Translations under genes and position numbers: made by a program
The notes under the pieces: generated by a model
What the model saw: the letters and a program-made list of their open reading frames with translations, nothing else
Told to the model about the DNA's origin: nothing
Databases searched by the model: none
In this document: piece after piece, positions 1 to 7,941 of the stretch
How positions within the stretch are numbered: position 1 is the stretch's first letter
Layout: each line of letters begins with the position of its first letter
Assembly: GCF_001598455.1 (NCBI RefSeq)
Contig: NZ_BCYZ01000001.1
Span: 1 to 47,571, forward strand
Length of the DNA stretch: 47,571 bases
Reading direction: 5' to 3'
From: Sphingomonas pruni NBRC 15498
GTDB lineage: Bacteria > Pseudomonadota > Alphaproteobacteria > Sphingomonadales > Sphingomonadaceae

Positions 1-9
1 GGGGGGGGG
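1..9. other. poly-G run at window edge
   Basis: Nine consecutive G residues open the window and are followed by CCCCGG. Such a run at the very edge may be a contig-end artefact. Apart from the REP-like hairpin at 56-77, the rest of 10-164 shows no gene. Confidence 0.4.
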
Positions 10-55
10 CCCCGGTTCAGCTTGGGCTGCCCATCCCCGACACGCCCTCCCCCGA

Positions 56-77
56 CCCCTCCCGCAAGCGGGAGGGG
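56..77. repeat. REP-like perfect hairpin
   Basis: A perfect 10-bp palindrome: CCCCTCCCGC (56-65), an AA loop, and GCGGGAGGGG (68-77). It is intergenic, ahead of rmuC. Its compact GC-rich form is that of a repetitive extragenic palindrome. Whether it is dispersed in this genome cannot be judged from one copy. It could also act as a terminator stem for an upstream gene outside the window. Confidence 0.6.
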
Positions 78-164
78 AGTGGAAGCCCATAGCCAAATTG
101 GGGCTGTCCCGGTATCGTCGTTCGATCTATGTTCCGGCTGTTGATTGGGTCTCACGGGTGAATT

Positions 165-1520
165 GTGATTGAAGTGTTGATCGTTGCGTTGGGAACGCTC
201 GTCGTCGGGCTGGTGATCGGCTGGCTGTTCGCGTCGCGCCGCGGCGTGGCCGAATTGGCGACGGCCAGGGTCCATGCCGAGCAGCTTGACGTGACTCGCC
301 GGCAACTGATCGAGGTGACCGCCGAGCGCGATACGACGATGCGCACGCTTGACGCGCATCAGGCGGCGTCGCGCGAGCGCGAGGCGGCGTTCGAGGCGCG
401 GCTGACCGAGATCATTGCGGCGAAAGATGCTCTGGCCGCGCAATTCGCTGAGGTCGGGCAGCGGCTGCTCGACGAAGCGCAGACCAAATTCCTCCAGCGC
501 GCGGACGAACGGTTCAAGGAATCGGAAGCGACCAGTGGCCAGCATCTTCGCGCCCTGCTCCAGCCCGTCCATGAGCGTCTGCAGCGCTACGAAGAAGGAG
601 TGGCCAAGGTCGAGGCGGATCGCCGCGACGCCTTCGGTACGCTGCACGGCCAGATCGAGGCGATGCGGGTGGGGCAGGAATCGGTCCGTTCCGAAGCATC
701 CAAGCTGGTCAATGCGCTGCGCAATGCGCCCAAGGCACGCGGGCGCTGGGGCGAGCAACAGCTGCGCAATGTGCTCGAAAGCTGCGGCCTGAGCGAACAT
801 GCCGATTTCCAGGCGGAAGTCAGCGTGGATGACGGCGAGGGCGGTCGGCTGCGGCCCGACGTCATCATCCGCGTGCCCGGCGGCAACGCTCTGGTGATCG
901 ACGCCAAGGTCTCGCTCAACGACTATCAGGACGCATTCGGCGCGATCGACGACACCGAACGCGCCGCGGGGCTGGTCCGCCACGCCGCGTCGATGCGCGC
1001 CCACGTCCAGTCGCTCAGCGCCAAGGCCTATTGGACGCAGTTCGAAGAAGCCCCCGATTACGTGATTATGTTCGTACCCGGCGAACATTTCCTGTCGGCC
1101 GCGCTCGAACAGGATCCGGGCCTGTGGGATTTCGCGTTCGACCGCCGCGTATTGCTGGCGACCCCGACCAATTTGATCGCGATCGCGCGCACCGTCGCCG
1201 CGGTCTGGCGGCAGGAGAAGCTGGCGGGAGAGGCGCGGCAGATCGCCGAATTGGGCAAGGAGCTTTATGCCCGCCTGGCCGTGATGGGCGGCCATGTCGC
1301 CCGGCTGGGGCGCAACATCGGGCTGGCCAACGATGCCTATAATGCCTTTGTCGGCAGCCTGGAGACGCAGGTTTTGACCCAGGCCAAAAGGTTTGAGGAT
1401 TTCAACATCGACACTGCCGGACGGTCGATCGACTCTCCGCCGATCGTCGAGCAGTCGCCGCGCCCGCTGGTGAAGCTTGCGTCCGTAGGCGAGATAGCGG
1501 ATCGTTCGTCCGAGGCATGA
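165..1520 (+). CDS. rmuC: DNA recombination protein RmuC
   Basis: Predicted RmuC family protein of 451 residues. In the family RmuC is a membrane-tethered, nuclease-fold protein that limits rearrangements at inverted repeats. The GTG start at 165 gives a single N-terminal membrane helix (about residues 4-23), then a long charged coiled coil (about 28-125), then the RmuC core. The family signature GRWGEQQLRNVLE is at 193-205, and VIDAKVSLNDYQ in the nuclease-like core at about 245-256. Length is normal for the family. It stands alone, with 27 bp before the next gene on the same strand, which is functionally unrelated. Confidence 0.93.
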   Translation: MIEVLIVALGTLVVGLVIGWLFASRRGVAELATARVHAEQLDVTRRQLIEVTAERDTTMRTLDAHQAASREREAAFEARLTEIIAAKDALAAQFAEVGQRLLDEAQTKFLQRADERFKESEATSGQHLRALLQPVHERLQRYEEGVAKVEADRRDAFGTLHGQIEAMRVGQESVRSEASKLVNALRNAPKARGRWGEQQLRNVLESCGLSEHADFQAEVSVDDGEGGRLRPDVIIRVPGGNALVIDAKVSLNDYQDAFGAIDDTERAAGLVRHAASMRAHVQSLSAKAYWTQFEEAPDYVIMFVPGEHFLSAALEQDPGLWDFAFDRRVLLATPTNLIAIARTVAAVWRQEKLAGEARQIAELGKELYARLAVMGGHVARLGRNIGLANDAYNAFVGSLETQVLTQAKRFEDFNIDTAGRSIDSPPIVEQSPRPLVKLASVGEIADRSSEA

Positions 1521-1547
1521 TCCTCGTGCCTGTGGGGGAGCAGGGCG

Positions 1548-2237
1548 ATGACGAAAATGACTGGCGTGATGGTCGCGGCGATGCTGGCGGCGTTGCCGAT
1601 GAGCGCTGCGGGACAGGATAAGGACCGCGACTCGGCGGCTGCGGTAACGATCGGCCACGCCTTCTCCGCGATCCAGGCCGGCGATCCGGCGCATGCCCTG
1701 TCGATGATCGACCCGGTGGTGGCGTCGTTCGAGAAGGACTTTTCGGGCGAGAAGCGCCACATCTATTGTTCGCAGACCGCCGAACAGGAAGGCTATTATC
1801 TGACTACCGCCGGGGGCACAGGCGCCGTCCGCCTCGTGCCGTCGACATGGTGCGAAGCGCTGTACGTAAAAGCATTCGCATTGGTCGACCTCGATCGCCT
1901 CGACGATGCGCAATCGACATTCGAGCGTTTGATCACATTCGCACCCAAGCACTCTCGCTATCTCAATGAGTTAGCCTATGTCTTTCTGAAGAAGAGGGAA
2001 TGGCAGCGCTCCATCGACGCCTATACGAACGCCGAGGCTGCGGCCAGTTTCACGCCGGAACGGCGCGACTACGAGCGCTGCGTTTCGTTTCGCGGAATTG
2101 GCTACGACCTAGTCGAGCTCGGACGGCTCGACGATGCCGAGGCTGCCTATCGCAAGTGCCTGGCGATCATCCCCGACGAACCCAAATCGCTGGGCGAGAT
2201 CGAATATATCAAGGAACAGCGCAAGAAGACGACCTGA
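1548..2237 (+). CDS. secreted TPR-repeat protein
   Basis: A 229-residue protein with a typical signal peptide (hydrophobic residues 6-20 ending SAAGQ, probable cleavage near residue 22) and a helical C-terminal part with TPR-like repeats. The best repeats are around DDAQSTFERLITFAPKH and DDAEAAYRKCLAIIPDEP. The export signal implies a periplasmic scaffold or adaptor. The TPR fold indicates protein-protein contact but not a specific partner. A GGGGGAG ribosome-binding site lies about 9 bases before the ATG. It follows rmuC by 27 bp and converges on the RNA methyltransferase gene. Specific function is not recognisable. Confidence 0.8.
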   Translation: MTKMTGVMVAAMLAALPMSAAGQDKDRDSAAAVTIGHAFSAIQAGDPAHALSMIDPVVASFEKDFSGEKRHIYCSQTAEQEGYYLTTAGGTGAVRLVPSTWCEALYVKAFALVDLDRLDDAQSTFERLITFAPKHSRYLNELAYVFLKKREWQRSIDAYTNAEAAASFTPERRDYERCVSFRGIGYDLVELGRLDDAEAAYRKCLAIIPDEPKSLGEIEYIKEQRKKTT

Positions 2238-2243
2238 CCGGCA

Positions 2244-3044
2244 CTACCGGCGATGGTGCGCGAGCACCTCGTAGGCCATCACAGCGGTCGCGACGGCTGC
2301 GTTCAGGCTGTCGGCCTTGCCGAGCATCGGCAATTTGACCAGCAAGTCGCACTCGGCCTCATACGCATCGGGCAACCCTTGGGCCTCGTTACCTGTCAGC
2401 AGGAAAGTCGGTGCCTGATAGCTCGCGCCGCGATAATTGTGGTCGGTTTGCAGGCTGAGCCCAACGAGTTGGCCCGGCCCAGAACGTAACCAGGGCAGGA
2501 ACTCGTCCCAGCGCGCTTGCGCGATCGGTACGGTGAACAGCGCGCCCATGCTCGCGCGTACGGCCTCGACCGAAAAGGGGTCGACACAATCGTCGATCAG
2601 GATCAGTCCGCCGGCGCCGACCGCATCGCCGGTGCGCAGGATCGTGCCGAGATTGCCCGGATCGCGCAGCCGCTCGGCGACCAGCCAAATCGATGCGGTG
2701 GAACGATCGAGTGCGTCGAGCGGCGTGGTGAATTCGGGAAAGACCCCGACCACCGCCTGCGGATTGTCCTTGCCGGACAATTTGGAAAGGATGTCGTGGC
2801 TGGTCTGGATCGCCTCGCCGCCGGCGGCTTCGACGGCTTCGACTAATGCGAGGACCAGCGAATGCTTCGCGCTGTCGGCGGCGAAGAACAGATAGTCCGG
2901 CAGCCGCCCCGCCTCACGCGCCTCGGTCAGGATGCGCAGACCCTCGGCCAAGAACAGCCCCTCTGCCTTGCGATGCTTCTTGTCGCGCAAGGACCGGACC
3001 CGCTTGACCAGGGTGTTGGAGAAAGCGGTGATCTCGCGGGGCAT
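2244..3044 (-). CDS. TrmH/SpoU family RNA 2'-O-methyltransferase
   Basis: Predicted SAM-dependent RNA ribose methyltransferase (SPOUT superfamily), 266 residues. The three trefoil-knot motifs are visible: NLGTILRT (about 131-138), LLTGNEAQGLP (216-226) and the C-terminal LPMLGKADSLNAAVA (238-252). The N-terminal ~100 residues look like the substrate-binding domain of the rRNA subfamily (KHRKAEGLFLAEG). The ATG at 3044 is preferred over one 12 codons upstream because it starts exactly at the conserved N-terminus (PREITAF). The target nucleotide, 23S rRNA or tRNA, cannot be decided from sequence. Confidence 0.9.
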   Translation of the reverse strand: MPREITAFSNTLVKRVRSLRDKKHRKAEGLFLAEGLRILTEAREAGRLPDYLFFAADSAKHSLVLALVEAVEAAGGEAIQTSHDILSKLSGKDNPQAVVGVFPEFTTPLDALDRSTASIWLVAERLRDPGNLGTILRTGDAVGAGGLILIDDCVDPFSVEAVRASMGALFTVPIAQARWDEFLPWLRSGPGQLVGLSLQTDHNYRGASYQAPTFLLTGNEAQGLPDAYEAECDLLVKLPMLGKADSLNAAVATAVMAYEVLAHHRR

Positions 3045-3159
3045 GAAGTAACCTATCGCGTTGCGGCGTGGCAAAGCCATGCCATCGGTCGTCGTTGCAC
3101 CACGCCGGCCGGAGCGGCGCCATTCGGGGACATAGCGCCGCTACGTCGCCTGCGCTCGC

Positions 3160-3432
3160 TCAATCCTCGCCGAATTTCGCCTCGACTAGCTCGCACAAGG
3201 CGCCAACCGCGCTCTCCGCGCCGTCGCCATCGGCGCTGATCGTGATCGTGTCGCCCATCGCCGCGCCCAGCATCATCAATCCCATGATCGAGGTGCCGGT
3301 GACCGCGGGGCCGTCCTTGACCACCTGGATCTCGACCGGCTGGGTCGAAGCAAGGGTGACGAACTTGGCGGATGCGCGCGCATGCAGGCCGCGCTTGTTG
3401 ATGATCTGTACCGTGCGGCTGACCGCCGGCAT
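3160..3432 (-). CDS. ptsH: HPr phosphocarrier protein
   Basis: 90-residue HPr. The phospho-acceptor histidine lies in GLHARASAKF (His17), and the regulatory serine in GTSIMGLMML (Ser48), the residue that HPr kinase would modify. It is the last gene of the chvI-chvG-hprK-rapZ-EIIA-HPr cluster. Its ATG overlaps the EIIA stop codon as ATGA, so the pair is translationally coupled. Because hprK is in the same cluster and no sugar permease EIIBC is present, the likely role is regulatory phospho-relay rather than sugar uptake. Enzyme I is not in the window. Confidence 0.95.
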   Translation of the reverse strand: MPAVSRTVQIINKRGLHARASAKFVTLASTQPVEIQVVKDGPAVTGTSIMGLMMLGAAMGDTITISADGDGAESAVGALCELVEAKFGED

Positions 3433-3839
3433 CAGGCAGCAGCCTCGCCAAGCGCCTCGGATGCCACGGCGATATATTTGCGTCCCGCCTCTCGCGCGGC
3501 GATCACTGCGTCGACGACCTTCATCGACTTGCGCGCCGACGCGAGGCGAATCAGCATCGGCAGGTTGATGCCCGCGATCACTTCGACCCGCCCGCGCTCG
3601 AGCAGCGAGATTGCGAGGTTCGACGGCGTGCCGCCGAACAGATCGGTCAGGACGATCACGCCCTTGCCGTCATCGACCTTGCCGATCGCGGTGGCGATGT
3701 CGGCGCGGCGCGCCTCCATATCGTCGTCAGGACCGATCGCGATCGATTCGACGCGCTCTTGCGGACCCACGACATGTTCCATTGCAGTGACGAACTCGGA
3801 CGCGAGACGTCCGTGCGTCACCAAAACAAGACCAATCAT
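3432..3839 (-). CDS. PTS EIIA component, mannose/fructose family
   Basis: 135-residue EIIA of the mannose (EIIA-Man) fold. The start at 3839 gives the canonical N-terminus MIGLVLVTHGRLA, with the phosphorylated His9 at the end of the first beta strand. The motif VLTDLFGGTPSNLA follows at about residue 65-80. The upstream in-frame ATG at 3875 would only add residues overlapping rapZ. No EIIB, EIIC or EIID is present, so this is probably the terminal phospho-acceptor of a regulatory PTS. In other alphaproteobacteria this EIIA, HprK and HPr feed into the ChvG/ChvI system; that link here is inferred from gene order. Confidence 0.93.
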   Translation of the reverse strand: MIGLVLVTHGRLASEFVTAMEHVVGPQERVESIAIGPDDDMEARRADIATAIGKVDDGKGVIVLTDLFGGTPSNLAISLLERGRVEVIAGINLPMLIRLASARKSMKVVDAVIAAREAGRKYIAVASEALGEAAA

Positions 3840-3849
3840 GCGTTGCTTA

Positions 3850-4767
3850 CTATCCCAAACCCGTCCGCGGCGCACCCTCTAAGGAGTCCTGCGGTGCCGC
3901 CCCTAGATCCCGATGCGTGACCGTGGGCGAAAACCCCGCGTCGCGCAACCGCTTCGCGACCCGTTCCGTGACATGAACCGATCTATGGCGCCCACCAGTA
4001 CAGCCGAACGCTATGGTAACATAGGCTTTTCCCTCGGCTCGGTAGCGCGGGAGGAGGAGCAGGAGCAGGTCCTCGATCTGCTTCATGGCGTCATCATAGG
4101 CCGGATCCGCCGCGACATAGGCAGCAACGCCCGCGTCGAGTCCCGTTCCAGGGCGCAATTTCTCGTCCCAATGCGGATTGCGCAGGAACCGCATGTCGAA
4201 CACCAGATCGGCGTTGCGCGGGACGCCGCGCGCGAATCCGAATGACATGACCGACAGGGTAGGTTCGCCCAGACCATCGCCGCCGAACGTCGCGCGGACT
4301 TGCTGGGCGAGCTCGTTCGACGACAGATCGGTCGTGTCGATCAGGCGGTTGGCCCAGCGCCGCAGTGGCGCGAGCAACTCGCGTTCGCGTGCGATGCCGT
4401 CGCTCGCCGGGCGGTCGAGCGCGAGTGGATGGCGCCGCCGCGTCTCGGCGTAGCGCCGCTCGAGCTCGGCGCCGCTGCAATCTAGGAACAAGGTGCCGAT
4501 GTCATAGCCATGCTCGGCCTGCAGCTTCTTAATCCGTTTGACGATACTCTCGGGGTCGAAGTCGCGCGTCCTTGCACCGATCCCGACCGCTAGCGGCGAA
4601 TCGCTCTCGGTGCTTTCCGACAAGGGCGTGCCCAGCAACCGGTCGAGCAGCCGCAGTGGCAAATTGTCGACGGTTTCCCAGCCGAGATCCTCGAGCGTCT
4701 TGAGCACGGTCGACTTGCCCGCGCCCGACAGGCCGGTGACGAGCAGGATCTCCTTGGCGCGAGTCAC
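3850..4767 (-). CDS. rapZ: RNase adapter / nucleotide-binding protein RapZ
   Basis: 305-residue RapZ (YvcJ/YhbJ) family P-loop protein. Walker A is GLSGAGKS at residues 12-19, followed by LEDLGWETVDNLPL. The C-terminal half has the family signature GCTGGRHRSV, which in characterised RapZ contributes to RNA and metabolite binding. In enterobacteria RapZ directs RNase E to the GlmZ sRNA; in alphaproteobacteria its job is less clear. The start is GTG at 4767, overlapping the hprK stop codon as GTGA. It precedes EIIA by 10 bp, consistent with a single transcript for the truncated PTS module. Confidence 0.95.
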   Translation of the reverse strand: MTRAKEILLVTGLSGAGKSTVLKTLEDLGWETVDNLPLRLLDRLLGTPLSESTESDSPLAVGIGARTRDFDPESIVKRIKKLQAEHGYDIGTLFLDCSGAELERRYAETRRRHPLALDRPASDGIARERELLAPLRRWANRLIDTTDLSSNELAQQVRATFGGDGLGEPTLSVMSFGFARGVPRNADLVFDMRFLRNPHWDEKLRPGTGLDAGVAAYVAADPAYDDAMKQIEDLLLLLLPRYRAEGKAYVTIAFGCTGGRHRSVHVTERVAKRLRDAGFSPTVTHRDLGAAPQDSLEGAPRTGLG

Positions 4768-5204
4768 GCCTTCGGGCCGACCAGGTGCCGCAACGCCAGT
4801 TCGACCTTGATCGGCGCCGATGCCGTGCGCGAATCGACTGCGACCTCGCGGATGTCGAGGCCGGCGATGCGGCGGACGTCATCCGCCAGCGGCAACCGCT
4901 CCGGCGCATCCGTCAGGCGAATGAGCAGGGCTACCGGGATCTTCTCGACATAGGGAGTATCGAGGAGGCCCAGGCCGCGTACCTCGATCTTGCCGGCGAT
5001 CGTGTCGGGCGGCGACGCGATCAGTTCGCTGCCGGCGCGCTGAAGCAAGGTGTAATCGTCGCTGATCAACGTGGCGCCGCGGTCGATCAGGCGCAGCGCG
5101 AGGTCGGACTTGCCGGCCCCCGATTCGCCTTCGATCAATACCGCGCGCCCGCCAATGGCGACGCTGGAAACGTGAAGCGTTTCGAATGAGAGCGCGGTCG
5201 AGAT
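4764..5204 (-). CDS. hprK: HPr kinase/phosphorylase, short alphaproteobacterial form
   Basis: Short HprK of 146 residues, consisting mainly of the C-terminal kinase domain, as usual in Alphaproteobacteria. Walker A is GESGAGKS (26-33 with the start used here), followed by DLALRLIDRGATLISDDYT. It would phosphorylate HPr on Ser48. The start is problematic: no ATG, GTG or TTG precedes the conserved first strand (ETLHVSSVAIGGRAVL). A TTG at 5138 would delete that strand and has no Shine-Dalgarno sequence. A GGGAGG at 5210-5215 (minus strand) lies five bases before an ATC at 5204, so ATC is proposed as the real start. The GGGAGG sits just after the chvG stop. Confidence 0.88.
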   Translation of the reverse strand: MSTALSFETLHVSSVAIGGRAVLIEGESGAGKSDLALRLIDRGATLISDDYTLLQRAGSELIASPPDTIAGKIEVRGLGLLDTPYVEKIPVALLIRLTDAPERLPLADDVRRIAGLDIREVAVDSRTASAPIKVELALRHLVGPKA

Positions 5205-5209
5205 GGCTG

Positions 5210-5215
5210 CCTCCC
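5210..5215 (-). promoter_or_regulatory. Shine-Dalgarno sequence supporting an ATC start of hprK
   Basis: GGGAGG on the minus strand, overlapping the last base of the chvG TAG stop, with a five-base spacer before ATC at 5204. It is the only good ribosome-binding site near the conserved N-terminus of hprK and decides the start call. Confidence 0.55.
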
Positions 5216-6792
5216 TAGGTTGGAGCGAGCGGCAACCGGACGACGAATCTGGCCCCGCTCAGACGGTCTTCACGCGATTCGACCGCGATGGTGCCCTGAT
5301 GCCCCTCGACGATCGTCCGCGCAATGGCGAGCCCTAGTCCGGAATGCTTGCCGAATTCCTCATTTTCCGGTCGGATCGACTGGAAACGCCGGAACACCGC
5401 TTCGCGCGCTTCTTCGGGCACACCGGGACCTTCGTCCTCGACGCGGATCACCAGGTCGTCATCGGCAAGGGTCGCGGCAACCGTGATCAGACCATTGTCG
5501 GGTGAAAAGGACACCGCGTTGTCGAACAGATTCTCGAACACGCGCTCCAGTCGGGCTCCTTCGCCCATCACCAGCGCGACGCCGTGTGCGCGGTCGTCGA
5601 AGCGGATCCGCACGCCGCGCTCGATCCCTCGCGTGATACGCTGCTCGATCAAGGCTGCGAGCATCGCGAGCACGTCGACCGCGTCGAACTTGGCGCGGCT
5701 GAGCTGTGCGTCGAGCCGCGACGCTTCCGAAATGTCGGTGATCAGCCGGTCGAGCCGGTGGACGTCGTCGCGCACGATAGCCAGCAATCGCTCTTGCAGT
5801 GCGGGATCCTTCACGTTGGCCAGCCCGTCCACTGCCGATCGCAGCGAGGCGAGGGGGTTCTTCATTTCGTGCGTAACGTCCGCCGCGAACGCCTCGGTGG
5901 CATCGATCCGCGCCCGCAGTGCCTGGCTCATGTCGCTTAGCGCGCGAGCGAGGCTGCCGATCTCGTCCCTGCGTGATGGCAGCCGCGGGACGACCACCTC
6001 CCGGGCGCGGCCCAACCGGACGCGAACCGCAGCCCTGGCCAGTCGGCGCAACGGCCGCACGATCGTCCGTGCCAGAAACAGCGACAGGAAGATCGACACC
6101 AGCGTGACGATCGCGAGCACGACCCCCAACCGGAAACGTTCGAGCCGCACCGTCTGGGTGATGTCGCGGGCATTGACCGTCGTCATCACGACTTCACCAT
6201 CGCCCAAGCCCGCCGCGGCGGTGATGACCGGCGTGCGATCAGGCGCGCGCCAGACCGTTGCCGGCGCGGCTTGGGTGGTGCGTGCGGTGCGGACATCGGG
6301 CCATTCGGCGCCCTCCTTGCGTTCGCGATAGAGCGGCGCGCGCGGCGCGTTGACGACGGTGTCGATCACCGCGTCCAAAAAGCGCGCGGCTTGCAAACCC
6401 CAACCCTCCTTGTTCGGGTCGATCAGCACGAAATTGCGCAGCCCCATCGCGCGCGTATCGGCGGTCGGCGTACCATCGGCGGCGAACAGCCGGATGCGGG
6501 TGTCGGTATCGCGGGCGAGACGCAGCGCCAGGTCGCCGCGACGATCGGCCGGCGTCGACACCATCGCCGCCGCGATCAGCCGCGCCTCGCGACTGGCCTG
6601 GGCGGTGCGGTTGTCCAGAATCCGCGTCCGGTACGAATCGAGATAGAAGAACCCGCCGGCAAGCAGCGCCAACGCGAAGATGTTGAGCGCGAGGATGCGC
6701 GCGGTGAGCGAAATCCGACCCGACCATTTCAGCGTCAGGTCGCGGCCGTCACCCTCCGCCTCACTCCTCCGAGAAGCGGTAGCCGGCGCCAT
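5215..6792 (-). CDS. chvG: ChvG-type sensor histidine kinase
   Basis: Membrane sensor kinase of the ChvG/ExoS/BatS type, 525 residues with the start used. Order of parts: cytoplasmic tail, TM1 (about 33-51), periplasmic sensor (52-220), TM2 (222-243), HAMP, then a HisKA domain with the phospho-acceptor in [13 protein letters not shown] (His308). The ATPase domain follows, with an N-box ([17 protein letters not shown]), DEGPGVP and [14 protein letters not shown]. In relatives it senses envelope or acid stress and phosphorylates ChvI. The start is uncertain: ATG 6792 overlaps chvI by 32 bp and has a weak ribosome-binding site, but no standard start codon lies between there and the conserved [16 protein letters not shown]. 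Confidence 0.93.
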   Translation of the reverse strand: MAPATASRRSEAEGDGRDLTLKWSGRISLTARILALNIFALALLAGGFFYLDSYRTRILDNRTAQASREARLIAAAMVSTPADRRGDLALRLARDTDTRIRLFAADGTPTADTRAMGLRNFVLIDPNKEGWGLQAARFLDAVIDTVVNAPRAPLYRERKEGAEWPDVRTARTTQAAPATVWRAPDRTPVITAAAGLGDGEVVMTTVNARDITQTVRLERFRLGVVLAIVTLVSIFLSLFLARTIVRPLRRLARAAVRVRLGRAREVVVPRLPSRRDEIGSLARALSDMSQALRARIDATEAFAADVTHEMKNPLASLRSAVDGLANVKDPALQERLLAIVRDDVHRLDRLITDISEASRLDAQLSRAKFDAVDVLAMLAALIEQRITRGIERGVRIRFDDRAHGVALVMGEGARLERVFENLFDNAVSFSPDNGLITVAATLADDDLVIRVEDEGPGVPEEAREAVFRRFQSIRPENEEFGKHSGLGLAIARTIVEGHQGTIAVESREDRLSGARFVVRLPLAPT

Positions 6793-7468
6793 AGAGCGTT
6801 TCGATCGCATCGAATTCGGCATCGACCTCGCGGAACTTGCGCCGGACGCGCTTGATATGGCTGTCGATCGTGCGGTCGTCGACATAGATGTCGTCCTGAT
6901 AGGCCGCATCCATCAGCTGGTTGCGCGTCTTGACCACGCCGGGCCGCTGCGCGAGCGCCTCGAGGATCAGGAATTCGGTCACCGTCAATGTCACATTGTC
7001 GCCGGCCCAGGTCACGCGATGGCGCGCCGGATCCATCTGCAGCCGACCGCGATCGATGGCGGTTTCGGCCGGAGGTTCGTCACCGCCGGGGCTGGCATGG
7101 CTCAATTCGGTGCGGCGCAGGATGGCGCGAATGCGGGCGATCAACAGGCGCTGGCTGAACGGCTTGGCGATATAATCGTCCGCGCCCATGGCGAGGCCCA
7201 GCGCCTCGTCGAGTTCGTCGTCCTTGCTGGTCAGGAAGATGACCGGGATCTGACTCTTCTCGCGCAGCCGCCGCAACAGTTCCAGCCCGTCCATCCGCGG
7301 CATCTTCACGTCGAAGATCGCCAGATCCGGCGGGTTGTCGACCAGCGCTTTCAACGCGGTCTCGCCGTCCGAATAGACCCGGGTCAGGAAACCTTCGGCC
7401 TGCAGGGCGATCGACACCGACGTCAGGATGTTGCGATCGTCATCGACGAGCGCGATGGTGGCCGTCAT
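6761..7468 (-). CDS. chvI: ChvI-type response regulator, OmpR family
   Basis: 235-residue response regulator: receiver domain (1-120) with acidic residues in ALVDDDRN, phospho-acceptor Asp53 in [11 protein letters not shown] and the conserved Lys82 in FLTSKDD. It is followed by an OmpR-type winged helix (about 135-235), including [34 protein letters not shown] as the region around the recognition helix. The ATG at 7468 starts the receiver domain directly; an upstream ATG adds 30 unrelated residues. It is first in the minus-strand chvI-chvG-hprK-rapZ-EIIA-HPr cluster. In related species ChvI lies next to pckA; here an island separates them. Confidence 0.95.
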   Translation of the reverse strand: MTATIALVDDDRNILTSVSIALQAEGFLTRVYSDGETALKALVDNPPDLAIFDVKMPRMDGLELLRRLREKSQIPVIFLTSKDDELDEALGLAMGADDYIAKPFSQRLLIARIRAILRRTELSHASPGGDEPPAETAIDRGRLQMDPARHRVTWAGDNVTLTVTEFLILEALAQRPGVVKTRNQLMDAAYQDDIYVDDRTIDSHIKRVRRKFREVDAEFDAIETLYGAGYRFSEE

Positions 7469-7504
7469 CGTACGGACATTCCCAAACAGATTGATCGGAA
7501 CGAC

Positions 7505-7741
7505 TAGGGCGTGTGCGCCCCAGTGGCAATGGCTTGGGTGGAGCGCGAGGGATGACATGGACCTGGTCGGGCATCAGGCAATAGGACCAGATCGCCACCC
7601 CCGATCGCGCCGCTGCGCGCGACAACTAGGTCGAGATGGAGCTCGTAGTAGCGTCCTCGAAGAACCCTCACTCGCAGCGATTGCCGCCCCGCGTCACGTG
7701 GCGCGGAATGCCGGGGGGCAATGCGGGGAAGGGCGGGCCAT
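7505..7741 (-). pseudogene. decayed REP-associated tyrosine transposase (RAYT / Y1_Tnp)
   Basis: The minus strand carries the N-terminal third of a RAYT-like transposase broken over three frames. ATG at 7741 starts MAR; a shifted frame reads LPRIAP. After a six-C run (7713-7718) the frame GIPRHVTRGGNRCE is followed by a TGA stop at 7668-7670. The next frame gives RYYELHLDLVVARSGA, and another gives [14 protein letters not shown], the HUH-like motif of the family. A last frame gives [10 protein letters not shown]. The whole looks like a single family N-terminus with multiple indels; the C-terminal part is missing. Clearly non-functional as read. Confidence 0.7.
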
Positions 7742-7941
7742 TGCCTCAGGCTAGTTTCGCCCAAAATGGAGTAAAGGGGTTAACGAATGTGTCGCCGCAG
7801 TTCCAAGTCTTATCGCGAATAGCCTAATCCAAAACGGCATAAGTTTTCATAGTTATTCTAGAATCTGCCATAATATCGTTGACTTATATGACCCGGTGGG
7901 AATGCGTTGTAGCATTCCGGGGTGGAATTTAAGGGGGCGAC
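7742..7941. other. AT-rich leader of the orphan cassette
   Basis: This part of the 473-bp gene-free stretch after chvI is visibly richer in A+T than its surroundings (about 7770-7890). It contains promoter-like TTGACT (7879-7884) and TAATAT (7871-7876), but not at a convincing mutual spacing. It ends with a hairpin (7899-7918) and an AAGGGGG ribosome-binding site before the ATG at 7942. No other gene is seen. Confidence 0.4.
7899..7918. repeat. palindrome flanking the orphan cassette, left copy
   Basis: GGAATGC (7899-7905), six-base loop, GCATTCC (7912-7918): a perfect 7-bp stem. A very similar palindrome, GGGAATGCGCTCTGGCGTTC with the same layout, lies on the other side of the cassette at 8939-8960. 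Lies 23 bp before the start of the Cys-rich gene. Confidence 0.6.

Noticed and set aside
3160..3839. Sugar-transporting PTS
   Set aside because: No EIIB, EIIC or enzyme I present; context with hprK and chvG indicates a regulatory system.
7636..7827. Plus-strand frame of 63 residues in the chvI-pckA gap
   Set aside because: Overlaps the transposase remnant antisense, no ribosome-binding site.
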